64,000 nucleotides of DNA from Candidatus Limnocylindrales bacterium (GCA_035571835.1 DATNBU010000001.1:1-64000), one strand, 5' to 3'. Shown: positions 16,401 through 25,704, counted from the stretch's first letter. Notes: a model not told the origin generated them from the letters alone. Program-made: numbers and translations.

Positions 16401-17644
16401 GCGAGCGCCTTCGCCGTCGCCGCACGGCCCGACGGCGGGCGTGCGGCTTTCTCGAACACCGCCGTCATCAGCGCGACATGGCGGGCGAGCGCGAAGCGCT
16501 CGGCGGACACGCGCGCAGCGCGCATGAGATTCTCGCGCCTGTCGCGGCTCGCGAGGATCTCGTCGAGGCACGACGCCAGTGCATCGGCATCACCGGGAGC
16601 GACGAGCACCGCATCGACGCCGTCATGGACGAACTCCGGAACGCCGCCGGCGCGAGTCGCGACGACCGGCCTGCCGACGGCCATGCCCTCGATGATCACG
16701 CGCCCGAACGGCTCGCCGCGCACCGAGGTGTGCACGAGGATGTCCATGGCATTGATCAGCTCGGGTACGTCCGGTCGTGCCCCGGTCCAGACGACGCGCG
16801 CGGTCAGTCCGCGGTCGCTCGCCATCGTGCGCAGCTCGTCTGCATACGCGGCGCCGCTGCGGTGCGTGCCGCCGACGAAGACGGCGATGAGCCGCGGACG
16901 CCGGTCGCGCAGCAGATCGAGCGCTTCGAGGAGAACGTGCTGGCCTTTCCACGGCTGGATGTTGCCGACCACGCCGCAGACTTCGGCATCGGCCGCAATG
17001 CCGAGCTCCGCGCGGACGTCGACCGCGCTGCGCACCGGCTGGAACGACTCGAGGTCGAGCCCGTCGTAGATGACTTCGAAAAATCCGGGGCGCATCCCGC
17101 CCGCGCGGCAATGGTCCTCGATCGCCCTGGTCATCGAGACGCATGCCGCGACCGAGCGCGACAGCCAGCGCTCGACCCACGTCCACTTGTCGAAGCCCTT
17201 GGCATGGACCACGCACGGAACCCGCAGCAGCCGCGCCGCCAGGATCGCGTCGGCGTTGCCGCGAAAACCGTTGCACACGTAAACAAGATCCGGCTGCATC
17301 GGCGCGATCATGCGGCGAAGCCGCCAGGCCGCCGGCACGGTCTCGAACAGGAATGTCGCCGTGGTCCGGGCGAGCCACAGCAGCGACGACACTGCGCCGA
17401 CGCGCTTCGCGCGTTCGTAGGGCCGCGCCTGCTGCAGCCGATGCTCTTTCGGAAGGCGGCGCCGCGCGAAGACTTCCACCGGAATGCGCTCGGCTTCGAG
17501 CTCCGCGATGCACGGCTTGTGCTCGTAGAGAATGACCGACGGCGAGATCTTCGTGCGGTCGATTCCGCGAAGCAGCTCCAGCATGCCGGTCAGCGAACCG
17601 CCGACCACGCTTCCGGACGAAGCCTCGAGGAATACGACTTTCAC
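16397..17644 (-). CDS. GT4-family glycosyltransferase
   Basis: 415 residues from GTG 17644, which overlaps the previous stop (GTGA). The open frame runs on to 18388, but that part is antisense-like shadow of the SDR gene. N-terminal KVVFLEASSGSVVGGSLTGM is the GT4 nucleotide-free domain. Donor-site motifs are GNIQPWKGQHVLLEAL and GEPFGRVIIEGMAVGRPVVAT (EX7E with Gly spacing). Predicted to add one sugar to the EPS precursor. Flanked on both sides by 4-base overlaps (SDR and HprK-like genes), so the three form a tight translational unit. Confidence 0.9.
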   Translation of the reverse strand: MKVVFLEASSGSVVGGSLTGMLELLRGIDRTKISPSVILYEHKPCIAELEAERIPVEVFARRRLPKEHRLQQARPYERAKRVGAVSSLLWLARTTATFLFETVPAAWRLRRMIAPMQPDLVYVCNGFRGNADAILAARLLRVPCVVHAKGFDKWTWVERWLSRSVAACVSMTRAIEDHCRAGGMRPGFFEVIYDGLDLESFQPVRSAVDVRAELGIAADAEVCGVVGNIQPWKGQHVLLEALDLLRDRRPRLIAVFVGGTHRSGAAYADELRTMASDRGLTARVVWTGARPDVPELINAMDILVHTSVRGEPFGRVIIEGMAVGRPVVATRAGGVPEFVHDGVDAVLVAPGDADALASCLDEILASRDRRENLMRAARVSAERFALARHVALMTAVFEKAARPPSGRAATAKALA

Positions 17645-18627
17645 GACGCGGCCCGAAGGGACTCCTCGAGACTCGTGCGCAGGTCGACCGCCGGTGTCCA
17701 TCCGAGCTTTGTGCGTGCGGCGTCGGTCGAATAGCGCGCGCTGCGCTCCGAGCGCAGCAGCTGGTACGCCGGAGACCACGGTCGCCGTTTGGCGAGCTTG
17801 TGCGCGAAGTCGACGGCCTTGACCGCCGGCGAGATCAGCGAAACCGGCAGGTAGATGACGCGAAGCGGACGCGAGCGCGCCTCGCTCAGCGTGCGGAAGT
17901 ATCGCTGCTGGGTCAGGTCCGGATCGTCGATCACGTTGAAAATGCCGCGCTCGACGTCCGGTACCGTGCCGGCGAGCACGACCGCGTCGGCGGCGTTGTC
18001 CACGTACGTGAGCGGCACGCGGTACTCGGGACTGCTGACGACGGCAAGAAGGTTGGGCCGAAGGAATTTCTTGACGCGCCCGAGGAAGACGTTCTGGCCG
18101 GGCGGCTTCGGACCATACAGAACGCCGGGACGCACGACGACGACGTTGCGGCCGGTACGCACGGCCGTCGATGCCAGACGGTCCGCGTCGAGCTTCGAAC
18201 GCGTGTAGTGACCGCGCAGGAACGGCTGGCGGTCGTAATCGCTCTCGTCGCCGATATCCATTCCGTCGCGGTCGATGTTGAAGATTCCGAGCGAGCTCAC
18301 GTGCACGAATCGCGTGGCTCGTCCGGCCAGCGCCGCGTCCATGAGCCGCTGCGTCGCTTCGACGTTGACGCGGAAGAACTCGTCCCACGGACCGCTCGTC
18401 GTCACGCGGGCTCCCACGTGGTAGACGACGTCACAGCCGGCCGCGACCGCGAGCAGCGGCTCGACATCGTTCAGGTCGCCGCGGACGACCTCGACTCCTT
18501 TCTGCTCGAGCGCGTCGGCCGCTGCGCCTTCGCGTGCGAGCGCCACGACCTGGTCGCCGCGCGCGACGAGCCGCTCGACGACGCGGCTTCCGAGAAACCC
18601 GGTACCTCCGGTGACAAATGCTCGCAT
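17641..18627 (-). CDS. Extended SDR NAD(P)-dependent sugar epimerase/dehydratase-like enzyme
   Basis: 328 residues. VTGGTGFLG (residues 5-13) is the dinucleotide-binding motif. The catalytic Ser111/112 (VSSLG) and Y141-x3-K145 (YTRSK) are intact. Likely converts a nucleotide-bound sugar for the EPS pathway; alternatively a 3-beta-HSD-like or dihydroflavonol-reductase-like SDR, since these families share all visible motifs. The ATG at 18627 follows a 28-base gap after the Gfo/Idh gene. Its stop overlaps the GT4 start. Confidence 0.85.
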   Translation of the reverse strand: MRAFVTGGTGFLGSRVVERLVARGDQVVALAREGAAADALEQKGVEVVRGDLNDVEPLLAVAAGCDVVYHVGARVTTSGPWDEFFRVNVEATQRLMDAALAGRATRFVHVSSLGIFNIDRDGMDIGDESDYDRQPFLRGHYTRSKLDADRLASTAVRTGRNVVVVRPGVLYGPKPPGQNVFLGRVKKFLRPNLLAVVSSPEYRVPLTYVDNAADAVVLAGTVPDVERGIFNVIDDPDLTQQRYFRTLSEARSRPLRVIYLPVSLISPAVKAVDFAHKLAKRRPWSPAYQLLRSERSARYSTDAARTKLGWTPAVDLRTSLEESLRAAS

Positions 18628-18655
18628 GTGCTACTCCGACGCCGCGAAGGCTGCG

Positions 18656-19870
18656 TCAATCTCCGGATACGGCGCGGGTTGGGGCAGACTGCGCTTTGGC
18701 GGCCGGCTCGACGTCGCCCGCAGCAGGCTTCGGTGCGGCTTCCCCGTGGGCACGCGTTGCCGAACTCCGCGTCCGCGACCTGGAGGGCTTGCTTGCAGGA
18801 GCAGGCGCAGCGGGCGCTGCACTTCTGACCGGCGAAGCGCCCACGGCCTCCCAGATCCGCGACGTCACGTCCACCACCGCGGCGGCTTCCGCTTCGGTGA
18901 CCGGCGGCGGCGTGCCGCGACGGACAGAGTCGTAGAAACGGCCGATGAGCTCGCCCATGCCGGGATAGAAACGGATCTTGCCGCGCGCGAAGTCGATCGT
19001 GTTCTGCGTGGTCTGTCGTACCAGCTGCCACGCCTCGTCGAGATTCGGCAGCGGCTTCGCGATGATCTTCGGCACCTTGTAGTCGCGGCGCCGCACGATC
19101 GTCATGTTGTTCAGATTGACCTCGACGGTCATGCGCGAGCCGCACAGCTTGAGCGTGTTCATCATCGGCGACGCGTTCATCGAGATCGTCAGGCTGCCGG
19201 TCCGGCCCTGTCCCTGCATGAGGACGCGAAGCTCTTCGATGCGATCGCCGCCTTTCGGTGAGAATGCGACGGCTTCGAGGCGGTCGACCGCACCGAGAAA
19301 GTAGAGCTGCAGGTAAAGCGGATGCGGGACGAGGTCGCCGATGCCGCCGCCGGCCAGCTCGCCGAGCCACCCGCGTTCGCTGGCCACGCCGGCCTGGTAG
19401 CTTTCGATCGCGACCAGATCACCGAGCGCCCCGCTCTCCCACAGATGCCGCGCGACGAGCATCGGCGGATCGAACAGCCGGTTGTGACCTGCGGTAAAGA
19501 ACGTCGAGCCGCGGCGCGCGGCGGCCGACATGAGCTCGACGTCGGCGGACGTCAGCGCGAGCGGCTTTTCGACGAGCGTCGGAATGCCGCGCTCGAGCGA
19601 CATTGCGGCCACGCGCGCATGCGTGTGCGGCGGCGTCAGCACGTGCACGGCATCGGGGCGTTCGATCTCGAGCATCTGTTCGACGTCGCGGTAGACGCGC
19701 TGGATGCCGTGCCGGTCGGCAAGCTCGCTCGACGCGGCGATCGACAGGTCGCAGACCGCAACCGGATCGCCGCCGGCCTTCTTGACGTACGGGAGATGCG
19801 AGTTGGCGATGACTCCGCAACCGATGATTGCGACGCGAAGCCTGCCGTCTGCTCCCTTGCTGGTGCTCAT
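18656..19870 (-). CDS. Gfo/Idh/MocA-family oxidoreductase
   Basis: 404 residues. The Rossmann motif VAIIGCGVIANSHLPYV lies near the N-terminus and LVEKPLALT is the family's EKP signature, with the Lys that orients the substrate. GHNRLFDPPM follows. Expected to oxidise or reduce a sugar or nucleotide sugar with NAD(P). The last ~65 residues are an Ala/Pro/Ser-rich, basic tail not usual for the family and probably disordered. Lies between two other dehydrogenases, suggesting a three-step modified-sugar route. Confidence 0.88.
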   Translation of the reverse strand: MSTSKGADGRLRVAIIGCGVIANSHLPYVKKAGGDPVAVCDLSIAASSELADRHGIQRVYRDVEQMLEIERPDAVHVLTPPHTHARVAAMSLERGIPTLVEKPLALTSADVELMSAAARRGSTFFTAGHNRLFDPPMLVARHLWESGALGDLVAIESYQAGVASERGWLGELAGGGIGDLVPHPLYLQLYFLGAVDRLEAVAFSPKGGDRIEELRVLMQGQGRTGSLTISMNASPMMNTLKLCGSRMTVEVNLNNMTIVRRRDYKVPKIIAKPLPNLDEAWQLVRQTTQNTIDFARGKIRFYPGMGELIGRFYDSVRRGTPPPVTEAEAAAVVDVTSRIWEAVGASPVRSAAPAAPAPASKPSRSRTRSSATRAHGEAAPKPAAGDVEPAAKAQSAPTRAVSGD

Positions 19871-19900
19871 GGTCGATGTTCTCCTGCGCGCGGCTCGCGC

Positions 19901-20896
19901 TTACAGCGCGATCGGCGTCGCCAGCCGGCAGATCAGCCCGGCAGGTGCGGCCTTGACGAACGAGCACGCGTTGACGGCGCTCGCGAGCGTGGCCAGGTCG
20001 CCCTGCAGCCCGATCGGAAAACGCACGATCACCGGAGGCCGTCCGTCGATCTGGATTTCGTCGAACGGCTCTTCGCAATCGAGACGCATCGTCAGTGAAA
20101 AGGAGATCTCCTTGCCGTCTTTCGCGACAGCCTTCGCGGTGTGGGCAAGACCGAGCACCTGTCCGGGAAGAACGACTTCGCCGGCGCGCTCGACACGACT
20201 CGTTGCGACGACCGGCTCGAGGGTCTGCTCGACGTCACCGACCTCCCATCCGAGCGCGGCAGCGATGTAACGAACCGATTCAGAGAAGCCGGCGTGCCCG
20301 ATGGAGAACGTGCTGGTGCGCGCGCGCACCGCGTCGGCATCCTGACCGACGCCCATCTTCCTGCGCAGCGCATTGCGGCGCTTGGAAAGATCGACGAGCC
20401 TCGTTCCGCGCACGGCGGTCGGCGCGAGCGTCTGCGACGAAAGATAGGTGGGCAACCGGTCGAACAGGAATCCGGGATTGACGCCCGCAGCGAACAGCGT
20501 CACGCCGGCACGCTTCGCGGCTGCGTCGAGGCGTGCGGCGGCATCGTCGCGGCTGCCGTAAGGCCAGATCACCTCTTCGGCCGTGGTGACCACGTTGCAG
20601 CCGGCTTCCATCAGCAGGATCAGGTCGGCCTCGATGTCGTCGATGTGAGAGCCGGCACAATGGAACGCGATGTCGATCTCGCGCGCCTCGGCGATGGCTT
20701 CACCCAGTGTCGAGCAGATCGGCACGCCGCCGCTGCTGCCCCACAGCGACGCGAGCGGCTGGCCGACCTTCGACGGATCGAGATCGACGGCTGCGACGCT
20801 CTCGAGCCGACCGGTCGCCGCGCTTTCGCGCGCGATCCCCATGCCGATCTCGCCAAGGCCAAAATGTAGAACCCGGAGCTTACCGTGCTCGCGCAT
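19901..20896 (-). CDS. DapB/2,4-diaminopentanoate-dehydrogenase-like NAD(P)-binding protein
   Basis: 331 residues. N-terminal LRVLHFGLGEIGMGIARE is a Rossmann motif. VVTTAEEVIWPYGS and LFAAGVNPGFLFDRLP are the sequence landmarks of the Ord/dihydrodipicolinate-reductase-like family. Family members act on amino acids or amines. In this context it may make an amino-acid or imine substituent for the polysaccharide, but that is inference. Strong SD (AGAGGAAG) 4-6 bases before the ATG at 20896, which comes directly after a degenerate tandem repeat. SD quality and spacing suggest independent translation initiation. Confidence 0.75.
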   Translation of the reverse strand: MREHGKLRVLHFGLGEIGMGIARESAATGRLESVAAVDLDPSKVGQPLASLWGSSGGVPICSTLGEAIAEAREIDIAFHCAGSHIDDIEADLILLMEAGCNVVTTAEEVIWPYGSRDDAAARLDAAAKRAGVTLFAAGVNPGFLFDRLPTYLSSQTLAPTAVRGTRLVDLSKRRNALRRKMGVGQDADAVRARTSTFSIGHAGFSESVRYIAAALGWEVGDVEQTLEPVVATSRVERAGEVVLPGQVLGLAHTAKAVAKDGKEISFSLTMRLDCEEPFDEIQIDGRPPVIVRFPIGLQGDLATLASAVNACSFVKAAPAGLICRLATPIAL

Positions 20897-20927
20897 GTCT
20901 TCCTCTGTTTCTTCGATGGAGCCAGAA

Positions 20928-21018
20928 GCCGTCAGGCGGTTTCGCTAGTCCCGTCAGGCTGCTTCGAGGTCCGGTCAGGCTTAAATCTTCGATGATCCGG
21001 TCAGGCCACTTCTTCGAT
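20928..21018. repeat. Degenerate tandem copies of a stop-codon region
   Basis: On the minus strand the end of the SDR gene (TCGAAGAAGTGGCCTGACCG) is followed by three diverged copies keeping CGAA...GCCTGACNGG, spaced about 21-26 bases. The gap up to the 20896 start is largely made of these copies. Confidence 0.65.
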
Positions 21019-22086
21019 CGAGCTGTCGGCCGGATCGTTCATCTCGAGCAGGCACTCGCGGCCGAAACCTGCAAAACCGTGCTGGCGCAGCCACGCAAGG
21101 TTCGAGTAGCGCGCGTCGGTCCAGTCGAGGCGATCCTTCTCGAGGAGCGCCTTCACTTCGTCCACGCCGCTCTCGATCGTGTGCGCGGGTACGAACCCGA
21201 GCACGTGCCGGATCTTGTCGAAGCTCACGCGATAGCTGCGCAGGTCGTCCACGCGTCCGCCGGTCTCGACGCGGGTTCCGGGGATGCGGGCGGCGACCAG
21301 CTCGGCGGTCGCGCCGATCGTGAAATTGTTCTCGTTCGACCCCACGTTGAAGGTCTCGCCGCTGACCAGATCCGACGACGATTCGGCCGCGAGCAGGAAG
21401 GCCTCCGCGACGTCGCGGACGTGGACGTGCGGCCGCCATGCGTCGCCCCCGGTGACCGTGATCGTGCCCTTCCTGACGGCATTGCAGGTCATCGTGTTGA
21501 TCATCAGGTCGAAACGCGGCCTGGGCGAGGCGCCGAAGACCGTACCGAGGCGGAGCATCACGACGCTGCGGCCGTCGAGCTCGCGGCGAAGAATGCCTTC
21601 GGAAACGATGCGGCTGCGTGCGTAGAACGAGACCGGATTCAGGCGCGAGCCTTCGTTCAGGATCAGGCCTTCGGTGGCGCCGTACACGCTGCACGAGGAG
21701 GCAAAGACGATGCGCTCGAGATCCGGGTGATGGCGAACGACGTGGCAAAGGATCTTGGTCGATTCGATGTTGATCGACGTGGTCTCTTCGCGATCGATCT
21801 CGCAGGCTCCGTCGCCGACGAGCGCCGCAAGCGCGATGATCGCACGCGCACCGGCGGAGGCCCGCATCATGTCGCGCACGTTGCAGATGTCGCCGTACTG
21901 GATGTCGAGTTTCGGATGCGAAGCCAGGCTGCGGATACCGGAGTTTCCGTAGAGGAAGGTCTCCAGCACGCGAACGCGATAGCCGCGCTCGAGCAGCATG
22001 CGAACCAGGTGCGAGCCGACGTAGCCGGCTCCGCCCGTGACGAGAACCAGGTCGTCGGAAGTCAGGAAATTGTGCTGCATCGGCAT
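21001..22086 (-). CDS. NAD-dependent epimerase/dehydratase-like SDR with Lys-to-Arg active site
   Basis: 361 residues from ATG 22086; another ATG at 22080 is equally possible. LVLVTGGAGYVGSHLVR is the cofactor motif. FASSCSVYG supplies the catalytic Ser region. The active-site Tyr155 is present, but the expected YxxxK reads Y-A-R-S-R159, so the catalytic Lys is Arg. The codon is CGC, not near a frameshift. Family members act on NDP-hexoses. Either the enzyme tolerates Arg or it has another reaction or a binding role. Its end is the source of the tandem repeats that follow. Confidence 0.85.
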   Translation of the reverse strand: MPMQHNFLTSDDLVLVTGGAGYVGSHLVRMLLERGYRVRVLETFLYGNSGIRSLASHPKLDIQYGDICNVRDMMRASAGARAIIALAALVGDGACEIDREETTSINIESTKILCHVVRHHPDLERIVFASSCSVYGATEGLILNEGSRLNPVSFYARSRIVSEGILRRELDGRSVVMLRLGTVFGASPRPRFDLMINTMTCNAVRKGTITVTGGDAWRPHVHVRDVAEAFLLAAESSSDLVSGETFNVGSNENNFTIGATAELVAARIPGTRVETGGRVDDLRSYRVSFDKIRHVLGFVPAHTIESGVDEVKALLEKDRLDWTDARYSNLAWLRQHGFAGFGRECLLEMNDPADSSIEEVA

Positions 22087-22093
22087 CGGGGCA

Positions 22094-23533
22094 TCAGGTT
22101 TGTGAGGAGAGCACGACCTTTTTCAGCGGTTCCGTGGTGGCCTGGGCCAGCAGGTCCGAAAGTGCCGGGACGAGACGGTATTCGAGGCCGAGCTTGTTGC
22201 AGGCCTCGGTGATCTCACGCAGCACGACCGGATCGAGATCCACGAGCGACACCAGAACCATTTCAACGCCGTGCAGGCTTGCCGACATCGCAATGTCGGT
22301 CGCGCCGCCCATGACGCGGACCCCGTGGATCAGCGCGCCCCAGCGATGGGGCTCGTGATCGATGATCCCCACAGGCATGAAGCGCGACTTCGGATCCTCG
22401 AGCAACGAACGAAGAATGGTCTCGCCGCCGTGTCCCGCACCGGCTACCAGTACTTTGATGAACGGGCCCCTCTCCTCGTTCCGGGCCGCGCCGCTCTGTA
22501 CGGTCCGCATGACATAGCGCGTACCGCCGACGAGGAAAAGCAGTACGATCCAGTCGATCAGGAAGACGGCTCGCGAATGGCGCTGCACGGAGAACGTCGC
22601 GGCGATGACGAGCAGCGCCGAGCTAACGCTGACGGCCTTGACGAGCGAAGCGAGATCGCGGCGGCCGAGCCAGCGCGTCGAGCGTTGATAGACTCCGTAA
22701 TAGAGGAAGACAGGCGGCTTGATCACCAGCACCCAGGCCAGGGTCTTGCCGGCATACACCCACAGCTCCGGGTTCAGGCTCCAGTCGAACTTGATGAGGT
22801 TGGCGAGCACGTACGCGGCCACCATCAGCAGCATGTCGAGTCCGAGCGCCGCGAAGCGGTAGCGGTTGCGCTCGAAGAACCGCAGCTTGAACTGCGAGAA
22901 GACGACCTTGAGGAAACCCGCAATGAGGAACCGGAGGTCCCCCCACAGCGTCGCGCCTTCGACGTACGCGAGATCGCGCGCGAGCTTCTCGGGCAGGATG
23001 TGCTGGATGTAGAACTCCTCGACGTTCTCGCAGCCGTCGGGATACTTCTCGATCTCGTCGCGCCCGTCCATCTGGCTCGGGCCGATGATGCCGGGCTTGA
23101 CCTCGAGCACCCCACGGAACCTCGGCGCATAGAAGTTCGTGAAGTACGGGTCTTCGGGACGCGGGCCCACGAACGACATATCGCCGAGCAGCACGTTGAG
23201 AAGCTGCGGCAGCTCGTCGAGCTTGGTCCAGCGCAGGAAATGCCCGACCGCGGTGATGCGCGGGTCGCGCTTGACGGTCAGGCGCGCGCCGCTGCGGTAC
23301 GCGCCGACGATCATCGTGCGGAATTTGAAAATGCGAAAGACCGTGCCCCCCGGCCCGGCGCGTTCCTGCCGGAAGAACACCGGGCCGCGCGTGTCGAGCT
23401 TGATCGCCGCAGCGATGGCGGCGAACAGCGGCCAGAGCACGAACATCCCGCAGAACGCAATCACGAAGTCGACGATGCGCTTGGCCCGTTTGTCCGCGTT
23501 CGTCATTCCGCTTCCACTACCCATTTCGCTCAC
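22094..23533 (-). CDS. Polyprenyl-phosphate sugar transferase with swapped domain order
   Basis: 479 residues from GTG 23533 (GTGA overlap with the GT4 stop). Residues ~15-205 are the monotopic PGT domain: RIVDFVIAFCGMFVLWPLFA membrane hairpin, FRQERAGPGGTVFRIFKFRTM, KLDELPQLLNVLLGDMSFVG with the catalytic D-E pair (D106-E107), and KPGIIGPSQMDGRDE. Residues ~225-345 hold four hydrophobic helices, then a Rossmann domain begins VLVAGAGHGGE (363-371). In WbaP/EpsE-like enzymes the four-helix plus CoA-binding-3 part is N-terminal and the PGT domain C-terminal; here it is reversed. It should start EPS repeat synthesis by loading a sugar-1-phosphate onto undecaprenyl phosphate. Confidence 0.9.
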   Translation of the reverse strand: MSEMGSGSGMTNADKRAKRIVDFVIAFCGMFVLWPLFAAIAAAIKLDTRGPVFFRQERAGPGGTVFRIFKFRTMIVGAYRSGARLTVKRDPRITAVGHFLRWTKLDELPQLLNVLLGDMSFVGPRPEDPYFTNFYAPRFRGVLEVKPGIIGPSQMDGRDEIEKYPDGCENVEEFYIQHILPEKLARDLAYVEGATLWGDLRFLIAGFLKVVFSQFKLRFFERNRYRFAALGLDMLLMVAAYVLANLIKFDWSLNPELWVYAGKTLAWVLVIKPPVFLYYGVYQRSTRWLGRRDLASLVKAVSVSSALLVIAATFSVQRHSRAVFLIDWIVLLFLVGGTRYVMRTVQSGAARNEERGPFIKVLVAGAGHGGETILRSLLEDPKSRFMPVGIIDHEPHRWGALIHGVRVMGGATDIAMSASLHGVEMVLVSLVDLDPVVLREITEACNKLGLEYRLVPALSDLLAQATTEPLKKVVLSSQT

Positions 23534-24960
23534 GCCGCCGATGCCGTGACGAGCGGCGGAATCCGCTCGTCGAACACGTGACAGAGATCGTCGAGGTTCT
23601 TGTTTCGGTCCCAGATGTCGGCGACCCGTGCGAGCGCTGCAGCCCGAAGCTTCTGCGCGAGCACCGGATCGTTCGCGATGCGCGCGAGCGCATCGGCAAT
23701 CGCCTTCGCATCGCGCTGCGGTACCAGGATGCCGGAGACGCCGTCGATGACGAGCTCGGAGATGCCGCCCATGTTCGTCGAGACCACGGGAAGACCCACG
23801 GCCATTGCTTCCGCAATGACGTTCGGAATGACGTCCTGGCGCCCGAAGTTGGTCATTTCAATGCTGCCCATCGCGAACCCGTCGCAATCGCGATAGAGCG
23901 AAACGAGCTGATCGTGCGCCAAATAGCCGTGAAAAACCACCCGATCTTTGATCCCCAGCCGCTCGGCCTGCGCCGCCAGATAGGCTTTCTGCGGTCCGTC
24001 GCCGGCCAGGTGCAGTTTTGCGTTGACGCCCTGCGCCACGAGCATCGCAATGGCTTCGACGACGAAGTGGAAGCCTTTGTACTCTTTGAACCAGCCGACC
24101 GCGACGACGCGGAACTCGTCGCCAGGAGCACGCGGGCCGGGCTGAAAGCGATCGAGGTTGGTGCCGTGATAGTTGAGCACGATGCGCCGCGCCACGTCGG
24201 GCGCGACCATCGAGGAGAGGTAGCGGCGATTGTAGTCGGCGCACGTGACGAAGAACTCGGCAGCCTCGAGCTTTGCCGGAAGCATCCACGGCATCATGTG
24301 GATGTCGTACGCGTGGGCCGTGACACTGAACGGAATCCCCGCCCACTCGCGAATCAGCATGCCGACCGTCGCCGGATACGTGGCCCAGTGGCAATGCACG
24401 TGAGGCACTTCTTCGGCGCGAAAGACTTCGGCGAGATAGATCGCGTGCGGCACCATGAGCCACGACTTGATGAGGTAGAACCACTTGTTGCCGCGATACA
24501 GGTAGTCGAGCCAGTCCTCGAGACCGAACGTTTCGGGTCCCGGAGCGCTCCTGTCGCCGCGTTTGGTCGGCACCGGCCGCCGCCACGCGCGCAGCACCGT
24601 TCGAAACAGTCCGAACACGCCGCGCGGGTTCTCGCGAAGGCCGCGCACGAACGGCGCCCACAGCTCGCGCGAGCCGTAACCAGGGCAGTAATGTGTTTCG
24701 TCGATCATCCCGCGTGCTTCGGCCTGCTGCAGCTTCGGGTCGACGCGCGACAGCAGCGAGAACAGCGGGATCTCGTATCCCCTCGCCTTCATCCCGACGA
24801 CTTCGGCCAGCGTGAAGGTCTGGTTGATGACGGGGAACAGCGGGAACAGGTATGCGATTCTGCGCCGCGACCCGTCCGCACCGTCCTCCGCAGCATGTTC
24901 GGCAATGCGGTAGCTTGAGAGTGGGCTCGTCGCCCACGCCCTGCTGGACATCATCTTCAT
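23530..24960 (-). CDS. GT4-family glycosyltransferase (EPS)
   Basis: 476 residues. After ~30 variable residues, RIAYLFPLFPVINQTFTLAEV is the conserved GT4 start seen in exopolysaccharide enzymes. HVHCHWATYPATVGM and VTAHAYDIH are acceptor-side His motifs. VGWFKEYKGFHFVVEA and NFGRQDVIPNVIAEAMAVGLPVV form the donor site. ATGs at 24960, 24954 and 24951 cannot be separated. Directly downstream of the CpsD-like gene (12-base gap) and overlapping the sugar transferase, consistent with adding an early sugar of the repeat unit. Confidence 0.9.
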   Translation of the reverse strand: MKMMSSRAWATSPLSSYRIAEHAAEDGADGSRRRIAYLFPLFPVINQTFTLAEVVGMKARGYEIPLFSLLSRVDPKLQQAEARGMIDETHYCPGYGSRELWAPFVRGLRENPRGVFGLFRTVLRAWRRPVPTKRGDRSAPGPETFGLEDWLDYLYRGNKWFYLIKSWLMVPHAIYLAEVFRAEEVPHVHCHWATYPATVGMLIREWAGIPFSVTAHAYDIHMMPWMLPAKLEAAEFFVTCADYNRRYLSSMVAPDVARRIVLNYHGTNLDRFQPGPRAPGDEFRVVAVGWFKEYKGFHFVVEAIAMLVAQGVNAKLHLAGDGPQKAYLAAQAERLGIKDRVVFHGYLAHDQLVSLYRDCDGFAMGSIEMTNFGRQDVIPNVIAEAMAVGLPVVSTNMGGISELVIDGVSGILVPQRDAKAIADALARIANDPVLAQKLRAAALARVADIWDRNKNLDDLCHVFDERIPPLVTASAA

Positions 24961-24972
24961 GATGCTGCGGCG

Positions 24973-25704
24973 TTACCCGATCATCGCGGAGAACCGCTCG
25001 GGGATGTATTGACGTGTCTTGTTGAGAACGACGCCGAGAATATTGGCGCCGGATTCGCGAAGGATTTCAGTTGCACGGGCGGCAACGCTGACAGGCGTGG
25101 CATCGGCCTCGACGACGAGGATCACGCCGTCGACGAGCGCGGCCAGCGCGCGGGCGTCCGGATAGAGCGTAACAGGCGGCGCATCGATCAGCGTCACGTC
25201 GGCGAGGCGCGCGAGGCCTTCGACGACCTCGGGAGTCTTCGGATTGTCGATGACGTCGACGGCGCTGAGGCGTCCGTTGCCGGCCGTGACGATCGCTACG
25301 CCTTCGAGATCGGTCGGCTGGATGACCTCGTCGAGCCGCTTGTCTTCGGCGATGACGTTCATGAAACCGGCCTGGCCGCTGACGTTCATCAGTCGCCAGA
25401 GAGCCGGCGTGCGCAGGTTGACGTCGACCAGCAGCGCGCGCGAGCGACCGCCGCTCGCAATCGCCTTGGCGAGCAGGCACGCGACGCTCGACGTCCCTTC
25501 GCCATGCAGTGAGCTCACGACCAGCACGCTGCGCACCGTGTCGCCGACGGCCGAAGCCATGAGAGCGCGGCGCAGCTCGTAGTAATCGTCGGCGCCGTGG
25601 AGCGGGATCGTCGGAGCAACGTGCTCGACATCGAACGTCTCCGCCGCCCTTTCCTGGGCGCGCAGAGCTTCGGCACGTTTGAGCGCTTCGTAGGTCTTGC
25701 TCAT
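24973..25704 (-). CDS. CpsD/BY-kinase-like EPS ATPase with degenerate P-loop
   Basis: 243 residues from ATG 25704 (MSKTYEALKRAE, the usual start of these proteins); the frame is open to 25794. Fold and context match bacterial tyrosine kinases that control chain length with Wzz. Key residues differ: Walker A reads SSLHGEGTSS with Thr71 where GKS has Lys, and Walker A' reads LLVDVN (D94, N96) instead of DxD. Walker B TLIDAPP is kept. The C-terminus NKTRQYIPERFSAMIG has a single Tyr, not the usual Tyr cluster. Probably a regulatory ATPase or pseudokinase acting with the 25724-27319 membrane protein. Confidence 0.8.
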   Translation of the reverse strand: MSKTYEALKRAEALRAQERAAETFDVEHVAPTIPLHGADDYYELRRALMASAVGDTVRSVLVVSSLHGEGTSSVACLLAKAIASGGRSRALLVDVNLRTPALWRLMNVSGQAGFMNVIAEDKRLDEVIQPTDLEGVAIVTAGNGRLSAVDVIDNPKTPEVVEGLARLADVTLIDAPPVTLYPDARALAALVDGVILVVEADATPVSVAARATEILRESGANILGVVLNKTRQYIPERFSAMIG

